Assembly: GCA_937141935.1 (NCBI GenBank)
Contig: CAKZQS010000027.1
Location: 22,384-86,383, forward strand
DNA from: an uncultured Ectothiorhodospiraceae bacterium
GTDB lineage: Bacteria > Pseudomonadota > Gammaproteobacteria > Nevskiales > Oceanococcaceae
Reading direction: 5' to 3'
DNA length: 64,000 nucleotides
Shown here piece after piece: positions 1 through 9,337 of this stretch (position 1 is its first letter; the number at the start of each line of letters is the position of its first letter). Under the pieces are notes generated by a model, which saw nothing but the letters and a program-made list of their open reading frames with translations, was not told where the DNA came from and did not search any database. A program made the position numbers and the translations under genes.

Positions 1-321
1 CAAGGTGTCGACAGCGTGCTGTCCCAGCTGCGCGCATTGCAGGCGCGCAGCGCCGACCTCGCCCCGCAGCCGGCCGCCGCCGGCGAGGGCGTGGAGAAGG
101 GCGGCTTCGCCGCCGCGCTGGGCCAGGCCCTGGATTCGGTGAACGGCGCGCAGCAAAGCGCGCGCTCCGTCAGCACCGCCTTCGTGCAGGGCGAAGAGAA
201 CGTGGAGCTGGCCGACGTGATGCTGGCCCTGAACAAGGCCGATGTGTCCTTTCGAACGCTGGCCGAAGTCCGCAACCGCATGGTGTCCGCCTACAAGGAC
301 ATCATGAACATGCCCGTCTAG
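1..321 (+). CDS. fliE: FliE, flagellar hook-basal body protein (5' end outside window)
   Basis: FliE links the MS ring to the proximal rod and is one of the first substrates of the flagellar export gate. The frame is open from base 1 and reads QGVDSVLSQLRALQA, which matches the usual FliE start apart from about four missing residues, so the true start lies just upstream of the window. The C-terminal half contains the family signature: VELADVMLALNKADVSF followed by VRNRMVSAYKDIMNMPV. The length, about 110 residues, is normal for the family. It begins the fliEFGHIJK run; fliF starts 10 bases after its stop. Confidence 0.95.
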   Translation, partial: QGVDSVLSQLRALQARSADLAPQPAAAGEGVEKGGFAAALGQALDSVNGAQQSARSVSTAFVQGEENVELADVMLALNKADVSFRTLAEVRNRMVSAYKDIMNMPV

Positions 322-331
322 GGGCTAGGCC

Positions 332-2071
332 ATGAGTGCTGCGCAGCGCCCCGCCGACCCGGCCGGCGCCCCCCCATCCGATTCCGCCGGCGCGGCCCCG
401 CTGGCCGCGACGCTGCGCCGGCTCGCGGCGCACCCGGGTTTTCGCCAGCTGCTGGGCCTGGCCGGCGTGGCGGCGGCCATCGCGGTCGGCCTGACGATCT
501 GGTTCTGGTCCCAGAGCAGCGGCATGGTGCCGCTGTTCACCGGCATGTCGCCCGGGGACGAGATGGCCGTGCTGGACACGCTGCGCGCGCAGCAGGTGCC
601 CTTCGAGCAGGCCCCGGGCAGCGGCAGCGTGCTGGTGCCCGCCGAGCGCGTGCACGAACTGCGCCTGGCGCTGGCCGCCGAGGGCCTGCCGCGTGGCTCC
701 GGCGTGGGCTTCGAGCTGATCCGCGACGGCGGCGGCCTCGGCAGCAGCCCCTTCATGGAGTCGGCCCGTTACCAGCATGTGCTGGAAACCGAGCTGGCCC
801 GCACCATCGGCACGATGCACCCGGTGCGCAGCGCCCGCGTGCACCTGGCGATGCCGCGCCGTTCCGCCTTCGTGCGCCCCAAGCAACAGGCCTCGGCCGC
901 GGTGATGGTCAGCCTGCACCCCGGCCGCACGCTGGAGCCGGGGCAGGTCGCCGCCATCGTGCACCTGGTGTCTTCGGCCGTGCCGGCGCTGGGTCAGGAC
1001 AGCGTGTCCGTGGTTGACCAGCGCGGCGGCTTGCTCAGCCGCCCGCGCGGCGAGGGCCAGGGTCTGGATGCCGAGCAGCTGGCCTACCAGGCGCGGCTGG
1101 AAGAGCGCTACCTGCAGCGCGTGCTGCAACTGCTGGCGCCGCTGACCGGCGCCGAGCGGGTCAGCGCGCAGGTCACGGTGGATCTGGACTTCTCCCGCGC
1201 CGAACAGACCCGCGAATCCTATGACCCCGACTCGCGCACGCTGCGCAGCGAGCAGCTGGCCGAGCAGCGCGATGGCGCCGGCGCCGCGGCCGGCGTGCCC
1301 GGCGCGCTGAGCAACCGCCCGCCCACGGCCGCCGAAACCGCGGCCGGCGAGGGCGAGGCCGGCGGCCGCCGCTCGCTGCAAAGCACCCGCAACTACGAGA
1401 TCAACCGCACCATCGAGCAGACCTGGCAGCAGCCCGGCCGGCTGCGGCGCATCAGCGCGGCGGTGGTGGTCGACCACCTGCCGGACGCGCAGGGCGCGGC
1501 CCAGCCGCTGGATGCCGAGCAGATGCAGCGCATCGAATCGCTGGTGCGCGAGGCCATTGGCTTCGACGAGGCCCGCGGCGACTCGGTCAATGTGCAAAAC
1601 CTGCGCTTCCAGACCCCGGCGCCGCTGGAGCCGGACAGCCCGCCGATCTGGGAGCAGGCCTGGGCGCAGGATCTGGCCCGCCAGCTCCTCGGCCTGGCCG
1701 TGCTGCTGCTGGTGGCCTTCCGTTTGTTCCGCCCGGCCGTGCGCGCCGTGCTGCAGGCGCCGCCGGCGCCGCCCGCCCTGAGTCAATCCGGGGCCGCCGG
1801 TGCCCAGGCCGGTCGCGGCGGCGCGCCGCTGGCGGTCGAGGGCTCGGACCCGCAGGCCCTGGAGGGTGCCGGGCTGGATGCCGACGGCCGCCCGATCGTG
1901 CGCCGCGGCAGCCTGGATACCGGCGAGCCGCTTGAGGGCTACACGCCGGACGCCCAGCGCGTGCGCAATGCGGCGCTGTTCGAAGACAAGCTGGTGATGG
2001 CCCGCGAGGCCGTCGAGCAGGACCCGGCCCGCGTGGCCAACGTCGTGCGCGGGTGGATCGCCAATGAGTGA
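332..2071 (+). CDS. fliF: FliF, flagellar MS-ring protein
   Basis: FliF forms the MS ring in the inner membrane that carries the FliG rotor and encloses the export gate. The 579-residue protein has a first membrane helix at about residues 40–60 (GVAAAIAVGLTIWFW), a periplasmic ring-building region with the typical ARVHLAMPRRSAFVR stretch, an Ala/Gly-rich insert near residues 310–350, and a second membrane helix at about 449–468. The C-terminal tail, which binds FliG, ends in VVRGWIANE, the usual FliF ending. The stop overlaps the start of fliG by eight bases, suggesting translational coupling. Confidence 0.97.
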   Translation: MSAAQRPADPAGAPPSDSAGAAPLAATLRRLAAHPGFRQLLGLAGVAAAIAVGLTIWFWSQSSGMVPLFTGMSPGDEMAVLDTLRAQQVPFEQAPGSGSVLVPAERVHELRLALAAEGLPRGSGVGFELIRDGGGLGSSPFMESARYQHVLETELARTIGTMHPVRSARVHLAMPRRSAFVRPKQQASAAVMVSLHPGRTLEPGQVAAIVHLVSSAVPALGQDSVSVVDQRGGLLSRPRGEGQGLDAEQLAYQARLEERYLQRVLQLLAPLTGAERVSAQVTVDLDFSRAEQTRESYDPDSRTLRSEQLAEQRDGAGAAAGVPGALSNRPPTAAETAAGEGEAGGRRSLQSTRNYEINRTIEQTWQQPGRLRRISAAVVVDHLPDAQGAAQPLDAEQMQRIESLVREAIGFDEARGDSVNVQNLRFQTPAPLEPDSPPIWEQAWAQDLARQLLGLAVLLLVAFRLFRPAVRAVLQAPPAPPALSQSGAAGAQAGRGGAPLAVEGSDPQALEGAGLDADGRPIVRRGSLDTGEPLEGYTPDAQRVRNAALFEDKLVMAREAVEQDPARVANVVRGWIANE

Positions 2072-3074
2072 GGTCGCCGAAAAGGACGTCACCGGCTCCG
2101 AGCGCGCCGCCATCCTGCTGCTGTCGCTGGGCGAAGAGCAGGCGGCCTCGGTGCTGCAGCACATGGATGCCAAGGAGGTGCAGAAACTGGGCACCGCCAT
2201 GGCCTCGCTGCAGGCCGTGTCGCGCGAGCGCGCCGAGTCGGTCATCGAGGAGTTCATCACCTCGCTGCATTCGCAGACCTCGCTGGGCGTGGGCACCGAC
2301 GACTACATCCGCAAGGTGCTGGTCAGCGCGCTGGGCGAGGACAAGGCCGGCCGCGTCATCGACCGCGTGCTGATCGGCCGCAACAGCAAGGGCCTAGAAT
2401 CGCTGAAGTGGATGGACGCGCGCGGCATCGCCGACCTGATTCGCGGCGAGCACCCGCAGATCGTGGCCATCGTGCTGTCCTATCTGGACCCGGACCAGAG
2501 CGCGGCCGTGCTGCCGCTGTTGCCGGAGCGCGACCGCCCCGACATCGTCATGCGCATCGCCTCGCTGGATGGCATCCAGGCCCGTGCGCTGGTCGAGCTG
2601 GACGAGATCATCGAGCGCCAGTTCAGCGGCAGCAACGGCTCCAAGGCCTCCAGCGTCGGCGGCGTGAAGTCGGCCGCCAGCATCATGAACTGCCTGGACT
2701 CGACCACCGAACAGGCGCTGATGGAGCAGATCCGCGAGCAGGATGACCTGCTGGGCAACCGCATCGAGGAGCTGATGTTCGTCTTTGACAACCTCGGCGA
2801 CCTCGACGACCGCGCCATCCAGGTGCTGCTGCGCGAGGTCAAGAACGAGCACCTCGTGGTGGCGCTGCGTGGCGCCGCCGACGAGCTGGCCGAGAAGTTC
2901 TTCCGCAATATGTCCTCGCGGGCCGCCGAGATGGTGCGCGAGGACATGGACGCCCGCGGCCCGGTGCGCGTGGCCGATGTGGACGCCGCGCAGAAGGAAA
3001 TCCTGGCCGTGGCCCGCAAGCTCAGTGAGACCGGCCAGATCCAGCTCACGGCGCAAAGCGAGGACTTCGTATGA
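2064..3074 (+). CDS. fliG: FliG, flagellar motor switch protein
   Basis: FliG is the rotor protein that meets the stator and generates torque, sitting on the FliF tail and contacting FliM. The 336-residue length is typical. The N-terminal domain has ERAAILLLSLGEEQAASVL. The middle domain has the EHPQIVAIVLSYL motif, which resembles the EHPQ motif that contacts FliM. The C-terminal torque helix is visible as the charged run DDRAIQVLLREV near residues 248–260. It overlaps fliF by eight bases and fliH by four, so the switch and export genes are probably co-translated. Confidence 0.97.
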   Translation: MSEVAEKDVTGSERAAILLLSLGEEQAASVLQHMDAKEVQKLGTAMASLQAVSRERAESVIEEFITSLHSQTSLGVGTDDYIRKVLVSALGEDKAGRVIDRVLIGRNSKGLESLKWMDARGIADLIRGEHPQIVAIVLSYLDPDQSAAVLPLLPERDRPDIVMRIASLDGIQARALVELDEIIERQFSGSNGSKASSVGGVKSAASIMNCLDSTTEQALMEQIREQDDLLGNRIEELMFVFDNLGDLDDRAIQVLLREVKNEHLVVALRGAADELAEKFFRNMSSRAAEMVREDMDARGPVRVADVDAAQKEILAVARKLSETGQIQLTAQSEDFV

Positions 3075-3712
3075 GCGCCGCCGCCGGCGAGCGCGGCCGC
3101 GCCGGCATCTGGCACGACGCCCACGGCGCGCAGCGCTGGGAGGTGCCCGAGCTGGATGGCAGCGCCACCGGCCCGACGCGCAGCAGCGCGGCGCCCCCGC
3201 CGGCCGCGCCGCCCACCGCCGCCGAGCTGGAGGCGATTCACGCCGCCGCCCGCGAGGCCGGCTTTGCCGAAGGCCGCGAGGCCGGGCTGGCCGCCGCCAC
3301 CGAGGAGCTGGCCGCGGCGCGCATGCAGTTGCAGGTGCTGGCGGCGCAAATGGCGGCGCCGCTGGCCGAGCTGGACCAGGAGGTCGAGCGCGCGCTGGCC
3401 AATCTGGCGCTGAGCCTGGCCCGGCGCATCGTCGGCCAGTGCGTCGAGGCCCAGGCCGAGGCGCTGCGGCAGCTGGTGCACCGGGTGGTCAGCCACCTGG
3501 GCCCGCTGCAATGCGTGGTGCAGGTGCAGCTCTGCCCGCAGGACCTGAGCCGGCTGCGCGAGCTGGAGGGCCTGGACGCGCAGTGGGAGCTGCAACCCAA
3601 TGCCGAACTCGCGCCGGGCGACGTCCTCGTCGTGCACGGCGATACCCAGGTCGACGGCCGGCTGGCCCAGCGCATCGAGCGCCTGGCCGCCGACATGCTC
3701 GACGGCGGCTGA
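3071..3712 (+). CDS. fliH: FliH, negative regulator of the flagellar export ATPase
   Basis: FliH dimers bind the FliI ATPase and dock it to the FliN/C-ring and FlhA. The 213-residue protein has a variable Ala/Pro-rich N-terminus, then a glycine-spaced helix (AAREAGFAEGREAGLAAA) typical of the AxxxG-rich FliH stalk, and a C-terminal domain with RRIVGQCVEAQAEALRQLV and the ending VDGRLAQRIERLAADML. Identification rests on these features and on its place between fliG and fliI. It starts inside the fliG stop (ATGA overlap). Confidence 0.93.
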   Translation: MSAAAGERGRAGIWHDAHGAQRWEVPELDGSATGPTRSSAAPPPAAPPTAAELEAIHAAAREAGFAEGREAGLAAATEELAAARMQLQVLAAQMAAPLAELDQEVERALANLALSLARRIVGQCVEAQAEALRQLVHRVVSHLGPLQCVVQVQLCPQDLSRLRELEGLDAQWELQPNAELAPGDVLVVHGDTQVDGRLAQRIERLAADMLDGG

Positions 3713-3728
3713 GGCCGCGCCCGCGCCC

Positions 3729-5102
3729 ATGTCTGCCGCCGCCGCCCGCAATGCCCGCCTGGCCGATGGTCTGGCCGCCCGCGGGGCGCGCACCGGGTCC
3801 TCCAGCGGGCTGGTGGCCTCGGGCACGCTGGAGCGCGTGGTCGGGCTGACGCTGGAAGCCAGCGGCTGCCCGGTGCCCATCGGCACGCCCTGCCGGGTCG
3901 AGTCCGACACCGGCCCGGTGGATGCCGAGGTGGTGGGCTTTGCCTCCCGCCGCACCTATTTGATGCCGCGCGGCACCATTGGCGCGCTGCGCCCCGGTGC
4001 CCGGGTCACGCCGGCGCTGCGCCGGGCCGAGGTGCCGCAGGGCGAGGGGCTGCTGGGCCGGGTGCTGGATGCCGACGGCCAGCCCCTGGACGGCCGTGGG
4101 CGGCTGCGCGTGGCCCGTTGGGGCAACCTGCGCCAGCCGCCGATCAACCCGCTGTTGCGGGCGCCCGTTAGCCAGCCGCTGGATGTGGGCGTGCGCTCGA
4201 TCAACGGCGTGCTCAGCCTGGCCCGCGGCCAGCGCATCGGCCTGTTCGCCGGCGCCGGCGTGGGCAAATCCAGCCTGCTGGGCATGATGACCCGCCACAC
4301 CGCCGCCGAAGTCACCGTGGTGGCGCTGATCGGCGAACGGGGGCGGGAGGTGCGCGAGTTCGTGCAGGACACGCTGGGCGAGCGCGGGCTGAAGCGCGCG
4401 GTCGTCGTGGCCGCGCCGGCCGACGCGCCGCCGCTCACCCGGGTCCGCGCCGCCTACATGGCCACGGCGATTGCCGAGGGCTTTCGCGATGCCGGCCGCG
4501 ACGTGCTGCTGCTGATGGATTCGCTGACCCGCTTCGCCCAGGCGCAGCGCGAGATCGGCCTGGCCGTCGGCGAGCCGCCGGCCACCCGGGGCTACCCGCC
4601 CTCGGTTTTCACCCAGCTGCCGCAGCTGATCGAGCGCGCCGGCAACGCCGAGCAGGGGCAGGGCTCCATCAGCGCGATCTACACGGTGCTGGTCGAGGGC
4701 GACGACATGAACGACCCCGTGGGTGACCATGCCCGCGCGATCCTGGATGGGCACATCGTGCTCAGCCGCGAGGTGGCCGAGTCCGGCATTTACCCGGCCG
4801 TGGACCTGGAGCGCTCGGTCAGCCGCCTGGCCCAGGTGGTGCAGACGCCCACCCAGCAGCTCCAGGCGCGCGAGCTGCGCGCGCTGATTGCCGCCTGGCG
4901 GCGCAACCAGGACCTGATCGCCATCGGCGCCTACAAGCGCGGCGCCGATGCGCGCACCGACCGGGCGCTGGATCGCTGGGGCCGCATCGAGGCCTTTTTG
5001 CGCCAGGCGCCGGGCGAGCGCTGCGCGCTCAGCGATGCCCGCGAGGCGCTGGCCGGCCTGCTCGAGGATGCCGTGGACCGGGAGTTGCAGCCGCGGGCCT
5101 AG
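3729..5102 (+). CDS. fliI: FliI, flagellum-specific export ATPase
   Basis: FliI is the F1-beta-like hexameric ATPase that powers and orders flagellar type III export. The ATG at 3729 gives a 457-residue protein of normal size; the open frame runs further upstream but overlaps fliH. The Walker A motif GAGVGKS lies at residues 175–181, followed by IGERGREVREFV. The Walker B region is DVLLLMDSLTRFAQAQREI, and the PPATRGYPPSVF loop is the usual substrate-ATPase signature. fliH ends 16 bases upstream and fliJ follows 18 bases downstream. Confidence 0.97.
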   Translation: MSAAAARNARLADGLAARGARTGSSSGLVASGTLERVVGLTLEASGCPVPIGTPCRVESDTGPVDAEVVGFASRRTYLMPRGTIGALRPGARVTPALRRAEVPQGEGLLGRVLDADGQPLDGRGRLRVARWGNLRQPPINPLLRAPVSQPLDVGVRSINGVLSLARGQRIGLFAGAGVGKSSLLGMMTRHTAAEVTVVALIGERGREVREFVQDTLGERGLKRAVVVAAPADAPPLTRVRAAYMATAIAEGFRDAGRDVLLLMDSLTRFAQAQREIGLAVGEPPATRGYPPSVFTQLPQLIERAGNAEQGQGSISAIYTVLVEGDDMNDPVGDHARAILDGHIVLSREVAESGIYPAVDLERSVSRLAQVVQTPTQQLQARELRALIAAWRRNQDLIAIGAYKRGADARTDRALDRWGRIEAFLRQAPGERCALSDAREALAGLLEDAVDRELQPRA

Positions 5103-5120
5103 ACTTGAGCCTTCGCACCG

Positions 5121-5528
5121 ATGAAGCAGCGAACCATCGACGCGCTGCGGCGGCAACGCCGTAGCCTGGAGGACGCCGCGCGCCAGGACTGGGCGGCTCG
5201 TGAGGCCCACAGCGAGAAGCTGGCCAGCCTGCGCGCCCAGATCGAAGCGGCCCAGCCCACCCGCCCGCCGGCCACCAATGCCTGGCAGCTGCGGCTGGGG
5301 CAGGGCTTTCAGGCCCGGTTGCACGGCGTGCTGGAGCAGGCCCGCAGCCAGGAGGCCCAGGCCCAGGCGCATGCCCAGGCCGGCCAGCAGCTCTACGCCG
5401 ACCGTCGCCGCGACCTGCTGGCCGTCGAGCGCATGCAGGAGCGGCTGGAGGCGCGCCGGCGCGAGGACCGGCAGCGCCAGGAACAACACCTGCTCGACGA
5501 CTACAGCGGCTACCGCCATGGCCGTTAG
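5121..5528 (+). CDS. fliJ: FliJ, flagellar export chaperone/ATPase stalk protein
   Basis: The 135-residue protein is predicted to be almost entirely alpha-helical coiled coil, rich in Arg, Gln and Ala with no membrane segment, as expected for FliJ. FliJ inserts into the FliI hexamer like the gamma subunit of F1 and contacts FlhA. Sequence conservation in this family is low, so the call depends largely on size, coiled-coil character and position between fliI and fliK. The last 11 bases overlap the start of fliK. Confidence 0.88.
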   Translation: MKQRTIDALRRQRRSLEDAARQDWAAREAHSEKLASLRAQIEAAQPTRPPATNAWQLRLGQGFQARLHGVLEQARSQEAQAQAHAQAGQQLYADRRRDLLAVERMQERLEARRREDRQRQEQHLLDDYSGYRHGR

Positions 5529-7323
5529 CGCCACGGGCAGCCCTGGGCTGACGCCGACTTCGCGCGGTGGCGCGGGCATGGCGCCGCCCGGCCGCGCCGC
5601 GGCGGGGAGCGCGGACAACACGCCCTTCGCCAACTTCCTGCGCGCCGGCGCCGCGGGCACGCAAGCGCCGGGCGGGAGCACGCAGTCAGGGCCCGGCGAA
5701 AGCGCCACCACGGACGCATCGACACGGCCTGGGGACAACGGCAATTCCCAGGCCGACGGCACGGCTGCGCTGCCTGCCGCCAGCGCAGCCGCAGCCGCGA
5801 CAGACCCCGCGCCTCCCGGCGCGCCCAAGGGCGGCCTGGGACCAAACTCTTCGGCACAGACGACGTCGGCGAAGGCGGCCGCAAACAGCGGCACGAGTGC
5901 TTCCGACCAGGCGGCGACTGCGCCGTCGGCCGGCTCCGCCTCCGCCACGCACAGCGCCTCCGCCGGCGCCGCCACCGGGGTTGCCGGGGCCCAGCCGAAG
6001 CCGCATCCCCAAGCAGAGCCCGGCCTCGCCCAGCCGCGTGCCCACACGCAGATCGCTCAGGCCGTAGCCGGGCCGGGTGCCGCGGGCTCGGGCACGGCGG
6101 GCTCGGCGGCTGCGACCGCCGCCACGAGCGCTGGCCTGGGTGGGTCCAGCGCCGCGACCAGCCCGGCCGTTACCGCGCCAGCGTCGGCCAGTTCGACCGC
6201 CGCGCACATCCCGCCCGCCTCGGCGGCCCATGCCGGTGGTCCCGGCCCGTCGGCGCCGGGGCAGGGCGCGGGACCCGCGCCCGCGGATCCGGCCGCCGCC
6301 GGCAGCGCGGCAGCCAGCGCCCTGGGCAGCGCGGCCGGCCAGGCCGGCGCGAGTCCCGCTACGACTTCGGGCGCGAACGCGGCCGCGCCCACCACCACCG
6401 CGAGCGCCACCGTGCCCACGACCGCGCCCGCAACCTCGACCACGGCCGCGACCGCCACCTCGACCGCGGCCGCGATGGCCACCGGGAGCCCGGCCGCGAC
6501 GAATCCACAGACGCCGCCGCAGGTCACACCGCCCATACAGGCCCCGACCCATGCCGCCGCGCCCGCGACGCGCAACTCCGCCGGTGCCGGCAGCGGCGAC
6601 GGCGGCGCGCGCGCGGTGCTGTCCGCCGCCTACGCCACCGCCGAGGCGGCATCGCCGGGGCGGCCGCAGGCGGCGCCCCAGGCGGCCGCCCAAACGACCA
6701 TGGCAGCCGGTGGCGGCAATGCGCTGGCGGCCAGCCTGGCCCTGGAAACAATGCTCGGTCCGCAGGCCGCAATGGCCGAATTGCCGGGCCTGGAACTCGC
6801 CCGTGCGGATAACGCCGCGGGCCTGGGCGGGCTGAGCGCCGCGGCCGGCCCTGGCGGGCTGGTACCCCTGCGCCTGGACGCCGCCGCGCCGGGGCTGTGG
6901 CAGGGCCCGCCGCTGGATACCACGCAGGCCGGCTGGGCCGAGGGCCTGGCGGAGGATGTCATCGAGCTGCGCCAGCTGGGCGATGGCCGCCTGCGCCTGC
7001 AGCTCGCGCCCGAGGGGCTGGGTCAGCTCGACATCATGCTCAGCGGGGGTAGCGAAGGCGTGGAGCTGCGCGTGCTCAGCGACTCGGCCGCCGCGCGCGA
7101 ACTGCTGCAGAGCCAGGTCGAGACGTTGCGTAGCCGGCTCGCCGAGGCCGGCCTGGATCTGCTGGGTCTGCACACCGATGCGCCGCAGGCCGATGGCCGG
7201 CGTCGGGATTCCGACGCGATGCCAACTGCCGTGAACGCCGGGCCTGAGGAGGCCGTCGAAAATCCGACGCATGCGCCTGCCGTGTCGCATGCCAGCGCTG
7301 GCCGGCTCGATCTTTACGCCTGA
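5518..7323 (+). CDS. fliK: FliK, flagellar hook-length control protein
   Basis: FliK measures hook length and switches the FlhB export gate to filament substrates. I place the start at the ATG at 5518, overlapping the fliJ stop, giving 601 residues. About 400 residues of the N-terminal part are low-complexity Ala/Ser/Thr/Gly/Pro, acting as a disordered ruler. The conserved C-terminal domain is at about residues 475–560, with ELRQLGDGRLRLQLAPEGLG, the LDIML strand and ELLQSQVETLRSRLAEAGL. The very biased composition produces long open frames on every strand here. Confidence 0.92.
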   Translation: MAVSATGSPGLTPTSRGGAGMAPPGRAAAGSADNTPFANFLRAGAAGTQAPGGSTQSGPGESATTDASTRPGDNGNSQADGTAALPAASAAAAATDPAPPGAPKGGLGPNSSAQTTSAKAAANSGTSASDQAATAPSAGSASATHSASAGAATGVAGAQPKPHPQAEPGLAQPRAHTQIAQAVAGPGAAGSGTAGSAAATAATSAGLGGSSAATSPAVTAPASASSTAAHIPPASAAHAGGPGPSAPGQGAGPAPADPAAAGSAAASALGSAAGQAGASPATTSGANAAAPTTTASATVPTTAPATSTTAATATSTAAAMATGSPAATNPQTPPQVTPPIQAPTHAAAPATRNSAGAGSGDGGARAVLSAAYATAEAASPGRPQAAPQAAAQTTMAAGGGNALAASLALETMLGPQAAMAELPGLELARADNAAGLGGLSAAAGPGGLVPLRLDAAAPGLWQGPPLDTTQAGWAEGLAEDVIELRQLGDGRLRLQLAPEGLGQLDIMLSGGSEGVELRVLSDSAAARELLQSQVETLRSRLAEAGLDLLGLHTDAPQADGRRRDSDAMPTAVNAGPEEAVENPTHAPAVSHASAGRLDLYA

Positions 7324-7354
7324 AAACAGCCGCTTGCGCGCATAGCCGCGCGCG

Positions 7355-7370
7355 CGGCATGCGCTTTGCC
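7355..7370 (+). promoter_or_regulatory. candidate sigma-54 promoter upstream of fliL
   Basis: The sequence CGGCATGCGCTTTGCC has the invariant GG–N10–GC spacing of a -24/-12 element and ends in TTGC. It lies in the 78-base gap between fliK and fliL, 32 bases before the GTG start. In Pseudomonas the fliLMNOPQR operon is driven by RpoN with FleQ, which fits. The first base is C rather than T. Confidence 0.55.
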
Positions 7371-7401
7371 TCTGGCCGGGTAGTTTGATCCGGAGCCGGC
7401 C

Positions 7402-7914
7402 GTGGCCGACAACGACACCAATACCGAAACCGCGCCGGCCGCCCCGGCACCCGCCAAGTCCGGCGGCAAGGGCAAGTTTTTGCTGCTGCTCGTCTTGCTG
7501 CTGGCCGCCGCGGCCGGTGGCGGCGCCGGCTACAAGTTCTTCGTGCTCGACCCGGCGGCGCTGGCCTCCGGCGCCGTGGAGCCGCCCAAGCCCGACCCGG
7601 TCTACGTCGAGCTGCGCCCGGCCTTCGTGGTCAACCTGGCGGACATCGAGGTGCTGCGCTTCGTGCAGGCCGAAATCGACCTGATGAGCCGCGACCCCGA
7701 TGTGGCGCTGCTGATCGAGCAGCACATGCCGGCGATCCGCCACCAGCTGGTGCTGACGCTGTCGATGCAGAACTTCGCCGACCTGCTTGCGCCGGGCGGC
7801 AAGGACGCGCTGCTGGAGGCGATTCGCGCGCGTATCAACACCCTGCTGGCCGAGTTCAGCGAGCAGGAGGAGGCGATTGAGGAGGTCTACTTCTCCGCCT
7901 TTGTGATGCAATGA
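7402..7914 (+). CDS. fliL: FliL, flagellar basal body-associated protein
   Basis: FliL is a single-pass inner-membrane protein that surrounds the stator and supports torque. The GTG at 7402 is chosen because it gives a short basic cytoplasmic tail followed by one membrane helix ([19 protein letters not shown], about residues 27–45). The periplasmic domain contains VYVELRPAFVVNLAD and the terminal EEAIEEVYFSAFVMQ, both typical of FliL. It has 170 residues. Its stop overlaps the fliM start (ATGA). Confidence 0.94.
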   Translation: MADNDTNTETAPAAPAPAKSGGKGKFLLLLVLLLAAAAGGGAGYKFFVLDPAALASGAVEPPKPDPVYVELRPAFVVNLADIEVLRFVQAEIDLMSRDPDVALLIEQHMPAIRHQLVLTLSMQNFADLLAPGGKDALLEAIRARINTLLAEFSEQEEAIEEVYFSAFVMQ

Positions 7915-8912
7915 GCCACGATCTGCTCAGCCAGGACGAAATCGACGCCCTGCTGGATGGCGTCGGTAACGGCGAGGTCGAAACCCAGGACGAGCCGCCG
8001 GAGAAAGGCGCCGTACGCAACTGGAACTTCGGCTCGCAGGATCGCATCGTGCGCGGCCGGCTGCCCTCGCTGGAAATGGTCGGCGAGCGTTTCGCCCGCC
8101 AGTTCCGGGTCACGCTGTTCAACATCCTGCGGCGCAATCCCGAGATCGCCTTTGCCGGGCTGGAGACGCTGAAGTACAGCGACTACATGCACCGGCTCTA
8201 TGTGCCGACCAACCTGAATCTGATTCGGGCCAAGCCGCTGCGCGGCACCGCGCTGCTGCTGATCGAACCCAAGCTGGTCTTTGGCGTGGTCGACCGCTTT
8301 TTTGGCGGCGATGGTCGCTTCAACGCACGCATCGAAGGCCGCGAGTTCACGCCCACCGAGATGCGCGTGATCCGCATCCTGATCGACGCCGCCTTCGGCG
8401 ACCTGAAGGAGGCCTGGTCGCCGGTGATGGACCTGGACTTCGAATACGTCCAGTCCGAGCTGAACCCGCACCTGGCGACCATCGTCAGCCCCTCCGAAAT
8501 CGTGGTCGTGTCGCGCTTTACGGTCGACCTGGAGGGCGCCGGCGGCGAGATCCACCTGACGCTGCCCTACGCGATGATCGAGCCGATCCGCGAGCAGCTG
8601 TCGAACGGCATCCAGAGCGACCGCACCGACCGTGACGAGCGCTGGATCCACAACCTGCGCGACCACGTCAGCGCCTCCGAGGTGGAGCTGCGCGGCGTGC
8701 TGGCCGAGCCTCGCATCACGCTGGCCGAGCTGCTGTCGCTGAGCGCCGAGGACGTCATCCCCATCGCCTGGCCGCCCAAGGTCGAGCTGCGGGTCGAGAA
8801 CGTGACCCGCTTCGCCGGCCAGTTCGGCGTATCGGGCGGCCGTAACGCTGTCCGCATCAATCGCATTGTCGGCCCGGACACCGAGCCGAAAACCCCACGG
8901 AGTGCCGCATGA
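7911..8912 (+). CDS. fliM: FliM, flagellar motor switch protein
   Basis: FliM forms the middle of the C ring and binds CheY-phosphate. The N-terminal CheY-binding peptide is clear: LLSQDEIDALLDG at residues 4–16. The middle domain has the GGDGRF-type loop (RFFGGDGRFNARIEGREFT), which contacts FliG. The C-terminal SpoA domain contains VELRGVLAEPRITLAELLSL. At 333 residues it is of normal length. It overlaps both neighbours by four bases. Confidence 0.97.
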   Translation: MSHDLLSQDEIDALLDGVGNGEVETQDEPPEKGAVRNWNFGSQDRIVRGRLPSLEMVGERFARQFRVTLFNILRRNPEIAFAGLETLKYSDYMHRLYVPTNLNLIRAKPLRGTALLLIEPKLVFGVVDRFFGGDGRFNARIEGREFTPTEMRVIRILIDAAFGDLKEAWSPVMDLDFEYVQSELNPHLATIVSPSEIVVVSRFTVDLEGAGGEIHLTLPYAMIEPIREQLSNGIQSDRTDRDERWIHNLRDHVSASEVELRGVLAEPRITLAELLSLSAEDVIPIAWPPKVELRVENVTRFAGQFGVSGGRNAVRINRIVGPDTEPKTPRSAA

Positions 8913-9337
8913 GCAACGACGCCAGCCCCCAAACCCCGGCCAGCGCCGAGTCCGCCCCGGCGACGAGCCAAGCCGCGGCTCAGGCCCAGTACGCGCCGCC
9001 CGAGTTCCCCAGCGTTGGCGAACCCGAGGAGCCGGCCGCGGCCGCCGCCACGCCGGCGCCGGCCGGCGACGGCAACGTCAATCTGGATCTGATTCTGGAC
9101 GTCCCGATCACGCTGTCCATGGAGGTCGGCCGGACCCGGGTGCCGATCCGCAACCTGCTGCAGCTGAACCCCGGCTCGGTGGTCGAGCTGGACCGCATCG
9201 CCGGCCAGCCGCTGGACGTGTACGTCAACGGCACTCTGATCGCGCATGGCGAGGTCGTGGTGGTCAACGAAAAATTCGGCGTGCGCCTGATCGACGTGGT
9301 CAGCCCGGCCGAGCGCATCCGCAAGCTGCAGGCATGA
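8909..9337 (+). CDS. fliN: FliN, flagellar motor switch protein
   Basis: FliN forms the bottom of the C ring and is the docking site for FliH/FliI. The 142-residue protein has an Ala/Pro-rich disordered N-terminus of about 50 residues, then the SpoA domain: DLILDVPITLSMEVGRTRVP, LLQLNPGSVVELDRIAGQPL, VYVNGTLIAHGEVVVVNEKF and GVRLIDVVSPAERI. These are all standard FliN sequence. It overlaps fliM and fliO by four bases each. Confidence 0.97.
   Translation: MSNDASPQTPASAESAPATSQAAAQAQYAPPEFPSVGEPEEPAAAAATPAPAGDGNVNLDLILDVPITLSMEVGRTRVPIRNLLQLNPGSVVELDRIAGQPLDVYVNGTLIAHGEVVVVNEKFGVRLIDVVSPAERIRKLQA

Noticed and set aside
302..2296. 664-codon minus-strand open frame opposite fliF
   Set aside because: It is entirely antisense to fliF, with Arg/Gln/His-rich composition and no known motif.
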